Source: Kofleriaceae bacterium (lineage in GTDB: Bacteria; Myxococcota_A; Polyangia; Haliangiales; Haliangiaceae). Taken from it: 64,000 nucleotides of DNA. Each line of letters starts with the position of its first letter. Position 1 is the stretch's first letter. Shown piece by piece: positions 44,255-56,683 of this stretch. Where the stretch lies: contig JAGPCY010000015.1 of assembly GCA_018057825.1 (NCBI GenBank), positions 129,383-193,382 on the forward strand. Direction: 5' to 3'. The position numbers and the translations under genes were made by a program. The notes beneath the pieces are model-generated. The model searched no databases, was not told the DNA's origin, and was given only the letters and a program-made list of their open reading frames with translations.

Positions 44255-44526
44255 GCCTTGGCGAGGTCGTTCGAGAAACGTTCCGACAGCTTCTCGAAGT
44301 ACCGGCGGGTCTCTTCGAGGATCGCCGGATCTTGATCGGGGTACATGCGGATGCCGTGGGCGCCGCACGGATCGGTCGTCACCGGGCCGACCGGCAGCCC
44401 GCCGACGATGCCGGTCCGCTCGTGATAGAGGAGCGCGAGCACCTCGGCGTGGTTCTCGGGAACCAGGAAGGTCCGACGTCCCAGCTCGGGTTTGCCGTCC
44501 TTGAAGCCTTCGATCAGCTTGGCCAT
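44251..44526 (-). CDS. Small conserved-looking soluble protein
   Basis: 91 residues, no signal peptide. Features: PENHAEVLALLYHERTG and MYPDQDPAILEETRRYFEKL. No family recognised. It overlaps the downstream propeller lipoprotein by 4 bases (ATGA), so the pair is probably translated together. Divergent from the fused isomerase gene. Confidence 0.6.
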   Translation of the reverse strand: MAKLIEGFKDGKPELGRRTFLVPENHAEVLALLYHERTGIVGGLPVGPVTTDPCGAHGIRMYPDQDPAILEETRRYFEKLSERFSNDLAKA

Positions 44527-44655
44527 GACCTTGTCCGCAGGGCGGACACCCGCCCAGTCTAACCGTTCGCGCTGGCGGTGTCGACCATCGGGCCGGCCGG
44601 CCGATCACCCCGCCCCGCCCTCGCGCGGGCCGGGGCCATCTGCGATGGTCGACCG

Positions 44656-45969
44656 GTGCCGGCCACCGTCGAGTTCTGGTTCGATCTGTCGTGCCCCTAC
44701 GCCTACCTCGCGTCGACCGCGATCGAGGGCGTGTGCGCGCGGGCCGGCGCCCCGCTGACCCTGGCGCCGATGCTGCTCGGCGGTCTGTTCCGCGAGATCG
44801 GCGCCGGCGATGGTCCACTGCCGTCGCTGGCGCCGGCCAAGGCGGCCCACAACCTCCGCGACATGATGCGCTGGGCCGAGGTCCGCGGCGTGTCGTTGCG
44901 GGTGCCGGCGGCCCATCCGATGCGGACCGTGCGCGCGCTGCGCGCGTGGTTGGCCGTCCCGACCGCGCACCAGGCGGCGGCGATGCACGCCCTGTACGCG
45001 GCCTACTGGGTCCACGGCCACGACCTGACCGCCGACGCGGTGATCGCCGACGCGCTGGTCGCCGCCGGGCTGACCCGCGCCGCGGCGACCGATGCGCTGG
45101 CCGCGGCCGACACCGACGCGATCAAGGACGAGCTTCGGCGGCGGACCGCGCAGGCGGCGGCGCTCGGCGTGTTCGGCGCGCCGGCCCTGGTGGTCCATCG
45201 CGAGGCGGCGCCGCCGATCCTCTTGTGGGGACAAGATCGGCTGCACTGGCTCGAGGCCGTGCTCGCGGGCTGGGACCCCGACGGCGGTGCGCCGGTGGTG
45301 CGGCCGCGCGCCGATCCGCGCCCGGTCGCGCCCGCCCTCGCCGCGCCGCCGACCCTCGACTTCTGGTTCGACTATTCGTCGCCCTTCGCTTACCTCGGCG
45401 CGACCCAGATCGCGGCGGTCGCGGCCGGCGCCGGGGCCACCGTGCGCTGGCGGCCGATGCTCTTGGGGGCCTTGTTCCGCGCGGTCGGCACCCCGGACGT
45501 GCCGCTCCTGGCGATGCCCGAACCCAAGCGTCGCTACCTCGCTCGCGATCTCGATCGCTGGGCCCGCTACCTCGGCGTCGAGTTCCGCTTCTCGTCGCGC
45601 TTCCCGCTGCGCACCGTGCTGCCGCTGCGGGTCACGCTGCTCGCGGGGGATCGCACCGAGGCCCTGGTCGCGCGCCTGTTCCGCGCCGCGTGGGTCGAGG
45701 ATCGCGACGTCGGCGACGAGGCCGTGGTGCGCGCGGCCCTGGCCGAGGTCGGGCTCGATCCAGCCCTGGTCGAGCGGGCCGGGGAGCCGGCGACCAAACA
45801 GGCGCTCCACGACAGCACCGCGGCGGCGATCGCGGGCGGCGTGTTCGGGGCGCCGACCTCGGTCGTCACCGTCGGCGCGGGTGGAGATCGCCCCGTGGTC
45901 TTCTGGGGGCAGGATCGCCTCGAGCTGGTCGACGCGGCGCTGCGCGGCTGGATCCCGGAGGTCGGATGA
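44656..45969 (+). CDS. Tandem HCCA-isomerase-like protein (DsbA fold)
   Basis: 437 residues made of two copies of a 2-hydroxychromene-2-carboxylate isomerase/GST-kappa domain, about 5-215 and 225-435. Each starts alike (FWFDLSCPYAYLAS and FWFDYSSPFAYLGA) and contains MLLGGLF/MLLGALF, an R-rich turn and GVFGAP with WGQDRL near its end. The second copy keeps the catalytic-type Ser (SSP); the first has SCP. Glutathione-linked isomerisation is the family activity. GTG 44656 is the start nearest the domain. Confidence 0.82.
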   Translation: MPATVEFWFDLSCPYAYLASTAIEGVCARAGAPLTLAPMLLGGLFREIGAGDGPLPSLAPAKAAHNLRDMMRWAEVRGVSLRVPAAHPMRTVRALRAWLAVPTAHQAAAMHALYAAYWVHGHDLTADAVIADALVAAGLTRAAATDALAAADTDAIKDELRRRTAQAAALGVFGAPALVVHREAAPPILLWGQDRLHWLEAVLAGWDPDGGAPVVRPRADPRPVAPALAAPPTLDFWFDYSSPFAYLGATQIAAVAAGAGATVRWRPMLLGALFRAVGTPDVPLLAMPEPKRRYLARDLDRWARYLGVEFRFSSRFPLRTVLPLRVTLLAGDRTEALVARLFRAAWVEDRDVGDEAVVRAALAEVGLDPALVERAGEPATKQALHDSTAAAIAGGVFGAPTSVVTVGAGGDRPVVFWGQDRLELVDAALRGWIPEVG

Positions 45970-46646
45970 TCGCCGCGGCGATCGCCACCGCGGTTTGCGT
46001 CGCCGCGGTGGGCCTCTTGGTCGCGGCCGAGCGCCGCGGTGACGTCCGCGGCCGGTGGCGTTGGAAGCCCCTGGCGTCGGCCGCCTTCGTCGCGATCCCG
46101 CTGGTCAGCGGGGCGGCCTGGGGCGGCGGCGCGCTGGCGGTGTGGATCGCGGTCGGGCTGGCCCTGGGCGCGGTCGGCGACGTCGCGCTCATGGTCGAGA
46201 GCGACCGCGGCTTCCTGGCCGGCTTGGTCGCCTTCCTCCTCGGTCACGTCGCCTACGTCGTCGGGCTCGGCGCGGCGGTGCCCCCGTCGACCTGGGTCGC
46301 GGGCGGGATGCTCGGCGCGGTGGCCGGCCTGACCGTGGTCGCGGCGGTCATCCTCCGGTGGCTCTGGCCACACCTGGGCGCCCTGCGCGGGCCGGTGATC
46401 GGCTACGTCGCGGTGATCAGCGCGATGCTCCTCGGCGGCCTCGCGATCGCGGCCCATGGCGCCGGGGTCGGGATCACCGGCGCGCCGCAGGTGCTGTTGA
46501 CCGTCGGAGCGGCGGCGTTCTACGCCTCCGACCTGGCGGTCGCGCGGGAGAAGTTCGTGGCGCGCGATCCGTTGAACCGGACCGTCGGCCTGCCGATCTA
46601 CTACGGGGCCCAGCTCGCTTTCGCGTGGGCGCTGGTCCTGCGCTGA
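45966..46646 (+). CDS. YhhN/TMEM86-family lysoplasmalogenase-like membrane protein
   Basis: 226 residues with seven or eight membrane helices. LGDVALM-type Asp motifs (GAVGDVALM) and the C-terminal Asp region (FYASDLAVAREKFV) match YhhN/TMEM86, whose characterised members cleave the vinyl ether of lysoplasmalogen. Plasmalogens are known from myxobacteria, which suits this. The ATG overlaps the fused isomerase stop by 4 bases. Confidence 0.8.
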   Translation: MIAAAIATAVCVAAVGLLVAAERRGDVRGRWRWKPLASAAFVAIPLVSGAAWGGGALAVWIAVGLALGAVGDVALMVESDRGFLAGLVAFLLGHVAYVVGLGAAVPPSTWVAGGMLGAVAGLTVVAAVILRWLWPHLGALRGPVIGYVAVISAMLLGGLAIAAHGAGVGITGAPQVLLTVGAAAFYASDLAVAREKFVARDPLNRTVGLPIYYGAQLAFAWALVLR

Positions 46647-46722
46647 ATGCGCTGGCGTGACGCCGCGATCGCAGGCGTCACAGGCCGGCGGAGGAACCGA
46701 CAGCCGGCGGAGAAACCGACCG

Positions 46723-46878
46723 CTACTTGCCGCGCGCCTTGCGGCGCTTGCGGTTGCGGCCGAGGCCGCGCTTCTTGGCCGCGGCCTTGCGCGCCTTGAT
46801 CTTGCGGCCGCGCAGCGAGCGGTCGCGCTTGTACTTGGGGCGGTTCTTGAGCTTACTCTTGGAGCGTCCAGCGGCCAC
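46723..46878 (-). CDS. Small, very basic protein
   Basis: 51 residues from GTG 46878, with an AGAGG ribosome site 8 bases upstream on that strand. About half the residues are Lys or Arg (KNRPKYKRDR, KAAAKKRGLGRNRKRRKARGK at the end). No other residue type suggests a fold. It could be a ribosome-associated or nucleoid protein; it does not match bTHX or other small ribosomal proteins I know. It sits alone between the lysoplasmalogenase and the ECF sigma gene. Confidence 0.65.
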   Translation of the reverse strand: MAAGRSKSKLKNRPKYKRDRSLRGRKIKARKAAAKKRGLGRNRKRRKARGK

Positions 46879-46945
46879 GGGGCAACCTCTCGGCGAGTCG
46901 TTACGGAGGGCGGCAGTCTAGTCAAGTCGGCGCCCGGGTCAAGCC

Positions 46946-46976
46946 TGTAACCGCCCGACCTGCACTGCCGTATAGT
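46946..46976 (+). promoter_or_regulatory. Candidate ECF-type promoter
   Basis: TGTAACC (46946-46952), 16 bases, CGTATAGT (46969-46976), 13 bases before the sigma factor ATG. It has an ECF-like -35 and could be autoregulated; a housekeeping reading (TATAGT) is also possible. Confidence 0.4.
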
Positions 46977-46989
46977 CTCGGCCGGACGG

Positions 46990-47547
46990 ATGACGGCGGC
47001 CGAACTCATGACCCGGTACTGCGATGGCGACGCCTCCGCCTTCCGCGCCTTGTACGCCGAGGTCGCGCCGCGCCTCCTCGCGTACCTGACGGCGATGGCG
47101 CGCAGCCGGGCGGTCGCCGAGGACGTCCTCCAGGACACCTTCGCCAAGGTCCATCGCGCCCGCGGCGCCTACATCCGTGGCGCCGATCCCGTCCCGTGGA
47201 TGTTCGCGATCGCCCACCGCACCTTCCTCGACGACATCCGCCGACGGCGGCGAGCCGCGGTGCCGACCGACGACGGCGATCTGCCCGAGGTGGCGGCCGC
47301 GATCACCGGCCAGTCCGCCGAGGCCGCCGCCAACCAGGCCGGCCCCGACCCCGAGGCCAGCGCCGCCGCCCTGGCCGCCCTGGCCGAGCTGCCGGCGGCC
47401 CAGCGCCAGGCGGTGGTCCTCACCAAGCTCGACGGCCGCTCGGTCGCCGAGGCCGCGGCCATCGCCGGGACGACGCCCGGGGCCATGAAGGTGCGCGCCC
47501 ACCGCGGGTACGAGGCCCTGCGCCGCCGGCTCAAGGGGGCGCCATGA
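46990..47547 (+). CDS. ECF sigma factor
   Basis: 185 residues. Region 2 ([39 protein letters not shown], then [19 protein letters not shown]) and region 4 ([23 protein letters not shown] with a C-terminal [20 protein letters not shown]). An alternative sigma factor directing RNA polymerase under the control of the adjacent membrane protein. The linker between the regions is Ala-rich. Confidence 0.92.
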   Translation: MTAAELMTRYCDGDASAFRALYAEVAPRLLAYLTAMARSRAVAEDVLQDTFAKVHRARGAYIRGADPVPWMFAIAHRTFLDDIRRRRRAAVPTDDGDLPEVAAAITGQSAEAAANQAGPDPEASAAALAALAELPAAQRQAVVLTKLDGRSVAEAAAIAGTTPGAMKVRAHRGYEALRRRLKGAP

Positions 47548-48197
47548 CCGGGCCGAGCCTGCCGCCCCTGCCGCCCGGCCTCGAGGCCGAGCTCGCCACC
47601 CTGCGCCCGGTCGCGCCTCGTCGCCCCGGCCGCCAGCTCGCCGCGATCGCTGCTGGCTCGGTGGCCTGGGCCGGGCTCGTGCTCGCGCTCCTCACGGTGC
47701 GCCGCGATCTCGGTGAGCTGCCGCCGCTGTGGCTGGCGCTGTTCCTCGCGGCCTGGGCCGGAGGGTTCGCCGCGCCGCTGGCGTTGATCGTCGTCCCGAA
47801 GGCCGGCGACCTGCTGCCGCGCTGGCGCCCGGCGGCGATCCTCGCGACGCTCGGCACGATCGGGTTCATGATCGCGGGCCTGGCCTTGCCCCGCAGTGGA
47901 CCATCGAGCCTGCACCGCGGGCTCGACGCCTGGGCCGGGTGCCTGTCGACCGGGCTCGTGACCTCGCTGGTCCCGATCGCGCTGGTCGCCTTCGCGATCC
48001 GCGGCGCGGTCGCCCACGCCCCGCGCCTCACCGCCGCCGCGATCGGCGCCGCCGCCGGCGCGCTGGGCGGCTTGATGCTGCACCTGCACTGCCCGATCGC
48101 CGACGGGGTCCATGTCGGCGTGGTCCACGGCGGGGTCGCGCTCCTGGCCGCGGCGCTGGCCGCCGCCCTGGCACCGCGCTGGCTCGTCGCCCGCTGA
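47544..48197 (+). CDS. NrsF/DUF1109-like anti-sigma membrane protein
   Basis: 217 residues with six predicted membrane helices and a short cytoplasmic N-terminus. NrsF-type proteins hold their ECF sigma at the membrane. The ATG overlaps the sigma stop by 4 bases. Conserved-looking features: Cys in WAGCLSTGL and [19 protein letters not shown], which may sense redox or metal. The family call rests on topology and gene order. Confidence 0.75.
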   Translation: MTGPSLPPLPPGLEAELATLRPVAPRRPGRQLAAIAAGSVAWAGLVLALLTVRRDLGELPPLWLALFLAAWAGGFAAPLALIVVPKAGDLLPRWRPAAILATLGTIGFMIAGLALPRSGPSSLHRGLDAWAGCLSTGLVTSLVPIALVAFAIRGAVAHAPRLTAAAIGAAAGALGGLMLHLHCPIADGVHVGVVHGGVALLAAALAAALAPRWLVAR

Positions 48198-48199
48198 TC

Positions 48200-49572
<1,373 letters not shown>

Positions 49573-49603
49573 CGCCCGACTATGCCACTGCGTGCCACCG
49601 ACG

Positions 49604-49619
49604 GGCGTTCACGAACGCC
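49604..49619. promoter_or_regulatory. Palindrome in divergent promoter region
   Basis: GGCGTTC, two bases, GAACGCC: a 7-base inverted repeat between the divergent protease and recQ genes. A repressor operator for either gene is possible. Confidence 0.4.
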
Positions 49620-49745
49620 TCCCGCAAGCCGCGTGTGCACTCTTACAGTCAGAGCGTTCCTCGACGAAGATCGGGCTTCTTCGACGCTGGGATTGCGCAA
49701 CTTCACCCTTGCACCGGCCCAGCGACCGGGGTGAACCTGCACTCT

Positions 49746-51698
<1,953 letters not shown>

Positions 51699-51711
51699 GT
51701 TTCTGTTTCTT

Positions 51712-51755
51712 GGGAGGGTTTTTCGAAAAAACCCTCCCCCCAGCATTCGCTGGGG
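51712..51755. terminator. Double hairpin, inverted copy
   Basis: GGGAGGGTTTTT-CGA-AAAAACCCTCCC region (51712-51738), then CCCCAGC-ATTC-GCTGGGG (51738-51755). Inverted relative to 24971-25016. It starts 13 bases after the recQ stop and serves as a likely terminator. Confidence 0.7.
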
Positions 51756-51870
51756 CCCCCCTCCCGCCTTTGTCCAGAGGTCCGGATCGCGGGAGCGTCG
51801 CCGTCGGTGTCACCGGCGGCGTTGTTGCGTGAGGGCCGGCGTTCAGCTGCTGTCTGCTTCAGCGCGGTCC

Positions 51871-52031
<161 letters not shown>

Positions 52032-52787
52032 TCACGCGCCGCGCTGGCGGGCGACCTCGTACAGCGCGACGCCGGCGGCGACAGAGGCGTTGAGGGAGCC
52101 GACGCCGGGGGCGGCCATGGGGATGACGGCGTGCAGGTCACACGTGCGGGCGACCAGGGGCCGCACGCCCTCGCCCTCGGCGCCGATGACCAGGCCCAGC
52201 GGGCCGCGGAGATCGAGGTCGCCGATGGGGCGCGCGGTCGGCGCGGTGGCGACGGCGCAGGTCCACAGGCCGCGGGCCTTGAGCTCTTCGAGGGCGCGCA
52301 CCAGGTTGGGCACGCGCGCGATCGCCAGGAGCTCCGTAGCGCCGGCCGAGGCCTTGGTCGCCGTCGAGGTGATCTCGGCGGCGCGGTGCTCGGGGATGAT
52401 CACGCCACAGGCGCCGAACAGGTAGGCCGAGCGCACGATCGCGCCGAGGTTGTGGGGATCCTGGACGCCGTCGAGGAGCACGACCAGGGGCGGTCGCGCG
52501 CCGGCGGCGGCCAGCACCTGATCGAGATCGGCGTACGCGAAGGCGCCGGTGATCGCGACCACCCCCTGGTGACGGGCGCCGGCGGGGGCCAGGCTGTCGA
52601 GCTCGCGCAGCGGCCGCAGCTCGACGGCGACGCCGGCGGCGCGGGCGGCGTCGACCAGCCCGGCCACCGGGTCTTTGCCCCGGGCCTCGGCGCGCTCGCG
52701 AGCGGCGTAGAGGACCGCGACCGCCCGCGGTCGGGCCGCCACCAGCTCGCGCACCGGGCCGACCCCGAAGATCATCCGCTCGGTCAT
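52032..52787 (-). CDS. rlmB: 23S rRNA 2'-O-ribose methyltransferase RlmB
   Basis: 251 residues. SpoU-family enzyme with N-terminal RNA-binding domain (FGVGPVRELV) and SPOUT motifs DGVQDPHNLGAIVRSA, GLVIGAEGEGVRP and GVGSLNASVAAGVALYE. RlmB methylates the G2251 ribose of 23S rRNA. ATG overlaps the pyrF stop by 4 bases. Confidence 0.92.
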   Translation of the reverse strand: MTERMIFGVGPVRELVAARPRAVAVLYAARERAEARGKDPVAGLVDAARAAGVAVELRPLRELDSLAPAGARHQGVVAITGAFAYADLDQVLAAAGARPPLVVLLDGVQDPHNLGAIVRSAYLFGACGVIIPEHRAAEITSTATKASAGATELLAIARVPNLVRALEELKARGLWTCAVATAPTARPIGDLDLRGPLGLVIGAEGEGVRPLVARTCDLHAVIPMAAPGVGSLNASVAAGVALYEVARQRGA

Positions 52788-53491
52788 GGCGTCACCTCCG
52801 CGAGCTCGGCGGCGATCGCGCGGGCGGCGGCCGCCGGGTCACCGGCGTCGCGGATCGGTCGACCGACCACGACCAGATCGGCGCCGTCGGCGCGCGCCGC
52901 GCGCGGCGTCGCGATCCGACGTTGATCGCCGGCCTCGGCGCCCACCGGTCGAATGCCTGGCGTGACGATCAGGAAGTCGCGCGGCACCACCGCGCGCACC
53001 GCGCGGGCCTCTTGCGGCGACGCCACCACGCCATGGCACCCGGCGGCGGCCGCCAGCCGGGCCCGGCGCTCGACCAGGGTCGCGACCGGCGTCGCCGCGC
53101 CGACCGCGACCAGGTCGTCATCGGTCATCGAGGTCAAGACCGTCACGGCCAGGACCCGCGTCGGGGTCCCGGCGGTGGCCGCCACCGCCGCCGCCAGCAT
53201 CGCCGGACCGCCTCCGGCGTGGACCGTGACGAGCTCCGCGCCCAGGCCGGCGACGCGGGTCATGGCGCGCCCGACGGTCTCCGGGATGTCGTGGAGCTTG
53301 AGGTCGAGCATCACGCGGTACCCGGCAGCCCGCGCCGCCGCCACCACCGCCGGGCCCTCGGCGACGAACAGCTCAAGGCCGATCTTCACCCACGACGCCG
53401 CGCCTCCCACCCGCGCGGCCAAGGCCAAGGCGGCCGCAGCGTCGGGCAGGTCGAGCGCGACGATCAGCCGGTCGCCCGGATCGAAGCTCAT
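52784..53491 (-). CDS. pyrF: Orotidine 5'-phosphate decarboxylase
   Basis: 235 residues, usual size. Makes UMP in pyrimidine synthesis. Signatures: LIVALDLPD, the catalytic DLKLHDIPETV, TVHAGGG, VTPGIRP and VVGRPI. ATG 53491 is chosen because the first strand follows it; an in-frame ATG at 53527 would add a 12-residue leader. Coupled to rlmB. Confidence 0.94.
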   Translation of the reverse strand: MSFDPGDRLIVALDLPDAAAALALAARVGGAASWVKIGLELFVAEGPAVVAAARAAGYRVMLDLKLHDIPETVGRAMTRVAGLGAELVTVHAGGGPAMLAAAVAATAGTPTRVLAVTVLTSMTDDDLVAVGAATPVATLVERRARLAAAAGCHGVVASPQEARAVRAVVPRDFLIVTPGIRPVGAEAGDQRRIATPRAARADGADLVVVGRPIRDAGDPAAAARAIAAELAEVTP

Positions 53492-53529
53492 GGCGGCGGT
53501 GTAGCCGGCGGCCGGCGCCGCGGTCAAGT

Positions 53530-53658
53530 CGGCCTCGGTCTCGGCCTCGGTCTCCGTCTCGGTCTCGGCCTCCGCCTCGGCCTCGGTCTCGGTCTCCGCC
53601 TCGGCCTCCGCCTCGGTCTCGGTCTCCGTCTCGGCCTCCGTCTCCGTCTCGCCTTCCG
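53530..53658 (+). repeat. Hexamer array 7
   Basis: Mixed CTCGGT, CTCGGC, CTCCGT and CTCCGC units. On the minus strand it directly follows the stop of the LpoA-like gene (53660) and precedes pyrF. Confidence 0.9.
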
Positions 53659-53659
53659 C

Positions 53660-55528
53660 CTACCGCAGCGCCCGCACCGTCGCGTCACTGCCGCTGACCT
53701 CGACCGTGTAGACCACGCCGTCGTCGGCGCGCCGGTGCTCAGCGTCGAAGCGGATCGCGCCGGTCACCCCCTCGCTCGCGACCTGGCCCAGGCGGCGCGC
53801 GAGGTCGGCGCGGTCGGTGGCGCCGCTGGCGATCACCGCCGCCACGACCCGGACCGCGTCGTACGCGTAGGCGTCGACCGCGCCCGGGGCGCGCCCGGTC
53901 GCGGCGAGGTAGCGGCGCTCGAAGTCGAGACCACGCTCGTCGACCGCGCCGGGGAAGTAGCCGGGCGCGAGAAAGCCCCCCTCGCTGTAGCGCCCGGCCT
54001 CGCGCACGTAGTCGGCGCCCGCACCCTCGACGGTCGACAGGAAGACGATCGGGCGTCCCCCGGCGGCCTTCTTGACGCCGGGCGCGCGGGCGATCAGGCC
54101 GGCGGCCGCCAGGGCCGGGGCGATCAGCTCCACCTGATCGGCGGGCGCCGGCACGAACACCGCCTGCCACGCGCCGTCGAGCTTGCGGGCCACGCCGAGG
54201 AAGGACTTGGTGTCGGGCTTGTAGCCGAGCTCGATGATCAGCTCGCCGCCCAAGGCCGCGACCTCGGCGGCGAAGGCCTTGGCGACCGCGGTGCCGTAGC
54301 CGCTGTCGGGGCGGAGGATCGCGAACCGGCGGAGCCCGGCGGCGTGGGCGCGGCGGGCCAGGATCCGGGCCCGGGCCTCGGCGGAATGCATGACGTGAAA
54401 GACCCAGCGCCCGGCGCCGGCCCGCTCTTCGGGGCGCGGCGACAGCGAGAGGAGCGGCAGCCCGACCTCGCCGGCGCGGACCGCCGCCGCGTCGACCGAG
54501 GCGCCGTCGGCCGGACCGATCACCGCGGCCAGCTCGCCGGCGGCCAGCGTGGTCACCGCCTCGGCCGCCGCCGCCCCCTCGGCGTCGACGATCTCGATGG
54601 TCGGGGCGCCCTCACCGAGGCTGGCGGCGCCGACGTGGAGCCCCTTCACGATGGCCTCGCCGATGCGGGCGTGCTTGGCCGACTGCGCGATCACCGCCCC
54701 CAGGCGCGCGGCCATCGCCGGCGCGGCGTCGGCGGCGCCGACGTCGGGACCCGCCGGCGGCAGATCGAGGGCGCGGCGCGCGTCGGCGCCCCGGGCCCGC
54801 GTTCGCTTGGCGCCGTCGGGATCGCGGGCGCCGTCCTGGTCCGCGGCGACGACCTCGGCGAGGAGCGCCACCGTCACGCGTCCCTCCCCCGCGCGCTCCC
54901 AGGCGGCGCGGCGCGCGGCGCTGTCGGCGGCCGCCACGACCTCGGCCCCGCGGGCCAGGAAGTACGCGCGCTCGGCGGCGGTGGCCCGGCTCCAGAAGCG
55001 ATCGATCCAAGGCAGCGCGGCCAACGGCTCGGCCGAGGCCAGGTGGGCGTGGATCTGCGCGACCTGCCAGGCCGCCCGCTCGTCGTCGTCCTCGGCCGCG
55101 GCCTCGGCGTTGGCCAGGAGCGGCAGCGCACCATCGCCGTCGCCGACGTAGCTCTTGGCCAGGCCCAGGTACAGCTCGCCGCGCGCCCGCAGGCCGGGGG
55201 CGACCTCCGGCAGCGCCAGGAGCGCCGACAGGCTCGCGATCGCGCCGGCCGCTTCGCCGCTGCGCTGGGCCGCGATCCCGGCGTACAGGAGCGCGAAGGG
55301 CTCGACCGGGTCGCCCTTGAACTCGGCGGCGATCGCGCGGAACTCCTCGACCTGATCGCCGCCCTGGGCGAACTCCTCGCGCGCGGCCAGGAACCGCTGG
55401 CGCGCGGTCGCGTCGCCGGTGGTCGGCACGCTCGGGACCAGGGTGCGGCGGGTCGAGCGCGAGCAACCGGCCAAGGCCAGGACCAGCGCCAGAAGCGCGA
55501 GCACCGCGACGGACCGTGGGCGCATCAT
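53660..55528 (-). CDS. LpoA-like lipoprotein (LppC family)
   Basis: 622 residues. Lipobox LAGC (Cys22), TPR-like helices (about 40-260) and a C-terminal periplasmic-binding fold (about 275-610; AAVIGPADGASVDAAAV, FAILRPDSGYGTAVAKAF, VDAYAYDAVRVVAAVI). This order is that of LpoA, the outer-membrane activator of PBP1A; a branched-chain amino-acid binding protein is less likely because of the TPR part. First gene of the unit ahead of pyrF. Confidence 0.78.
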   Translation of the reverse strand: MMRPRSVAVLALLALVLALAGCSRSTRRTLVPSVPTTGDATARQRFLAAREEFAQGGDQVEEFRAIAAEFKGDPVEPFALLYAGIAAQRSGEAAGAIASLSALLALPEVAPGLRARGELYLGLAKSYVGDGDGALPLLANAEAAAEDDDERAAWQVAQIHAHLASAEPLAALPWIDRFWSRATAAERAYFLARGAEVVAAADSAARRAAWERAGEGRVTVALLAEVVAADQDGARDPDGAKRTRARGADARRALDLPPAGPDVGAADAAPAMAARLGAVIAQSAKHARIGEAIVKGLHVGAASLGEGAPTIEIVDAEGAAAAEAVTTLAAGELAAVIGPADGASVDAAAVRAGEVGLPLLSLSPRPEERAGAGRWVFHVMHSAEARARILARRAHAAGLRRFAILRPDSGYGTAVAKAFAAEVAALGGELIIELGYKPDTKSFLGVARKLDGAWQAVFVPAPADQVELIAPALAAAGLIARAPGVKKAAGGRPIVFLSTVEGAGADYVREAGRYSEGGFLAPGYFPGAVDERGLDFERRYLAATGRAPGAVDAYAYDAVRVVAAVIASGATDRADLARRLGQVASEGVTGAIRFDAEHRRADDGVVYTVEVSGSDATVRALR

Positions 55529-55662
55529 GCGGCGACCATAACCGTCGAGGTTGGCGCCAGCAAACCGCGGAGCATGTCGTTGGTAACGCGCCCGGGCGCC
55601 CGGCTGTTCCCCGAAGCGCCGTCGGCCTCGACAGCGCCGGCCAGATCGGGTCTAGTCCGCCG

Positions 55663-56679
55663 GTGTCACGCCAAGACCGCATCCTCACGCTCCTCGAAGC
55701 CGCCCACGATCGCCTCGATCGCGGCGATCTCGCCGGCGCCCAGGCCAAACACGACCTGGCCGCGCGCATCGATCCCAAGCACCCCGACGTCATGTGCTTG
55801 GGCGCCCAGCTCACCGCCCTCGAGGGTGATCTCGAGCAGGCCTACGAGCTCGCCCAGGCCGTGATCGCCGCCCACCCGGAGCACGTCCACGGCCACCTGG
55901 TCGCCGCCGACATCGCGCTGGGCCTCGAGCCCGAGGACGCGATCACCCACGCCCGGGCCGCCGCCGACCTGGTCGACGACGAGGGCGATCTGGTGGCCGC
56001 GATCCTGCTTCTCGCCGACGCCTTGTGCCTGTGCGAGCGGCCGGCCGAGGCCCGCGACGCGCTCGCCGAGCTGGCCAGCTCGGCCATCGACGACCCCGGC
56101 CTGCTCCTCGACATCGCCAACGCCCACCTGACCGCCGAGGATCCGACCACCGGCGAGCTGTGGGCGCGACGCCTGCTGGCCGACGACGAGAGCTACGCCG
56201 CCGACGCCTGGCACCTGATCGGCGCGTGCCGCGAGGCCAAGGGCGACAAGGGCGGCATGGTCACCGCGTGGCGCGAGGTCCTGGCCCGCGATCGCGCCGA
56301 GGAGTGGGAGCCGAGCGTGGCGATCGAGGACTTCGAGCGCATCGCGGCCGCGGCCCTGGGCGAGCTGCCCGAGGAGGTCCAGGCCAAGCTGACCAACGTG
56401 CCGATCCTGATCGACGACCTGCCGTCGGATCACCTGGTCGAGGACGGGATCGATCCGCGCCTCCTCGGCGTGTTCGAGGGCACGCCGATGCCCGAGGAGT
56501 CCGCGGTCGGCGGCGCGCCGACGGTCACCTCGATCCACCTGTTCCGCAAGAACCTCGAGCGCGCCGGCGGCGGCGATCCGGAGGCGATCGCCGACGAGGT
56601 GCGGACGACGGTCCTCCACGAGACCGCCCACTACTTCGGGCTGGACGACGACGAGCTGGAGAAGCTCGGGCTGGACTGA
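55663..56679 (+). CDS. TPR protein with minimal zincin domain
   Basis: 338 residues. Residues about 1-215 are TPR-like helical repeats. Residues about 225-338 match the minimal zincin family (PF06262, formerly DUF1025): IDDLPSDHLVEDGIDPRLLGVFEGTP, then the HETAH zinc site (TTVLHETAHYFGLDDDELEKLG). Peptidase activity is likely but substrates are unknown. GTG 55663 follows a TAGTCC element; no signal peptide. Confidence 0.85.
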   Translation: MSRQDRILTLLEAAHDRLDRGDLAGAQAKHDLAARIDPKHPDVMCLGAQLTALEGDLEQAYELAQAVIAAHPEHVHGHLVAADIALGLEPEDAITHARAAADLVDDEGDLVAAILLLADALCLCERPAEARDALAELASSAIDDPGLLLDIANAHLTAEDPTTGELWARRLLADDESYAADAWHLIGACREAKGDKGGMVTAWREVLARDRAEEWEPSVAIEDFERIAAAALGELPEEVQAKLTNVPILIDDLPSDHLVEDGIDPRLLGVFEGTPMPEESAVGGAPTVTSIHLFRKNLERAGGGDPEAIADEVRTTVLHETAHYFGLDDDELEKLGLD

Positions 56680-56683
56680 GGGA

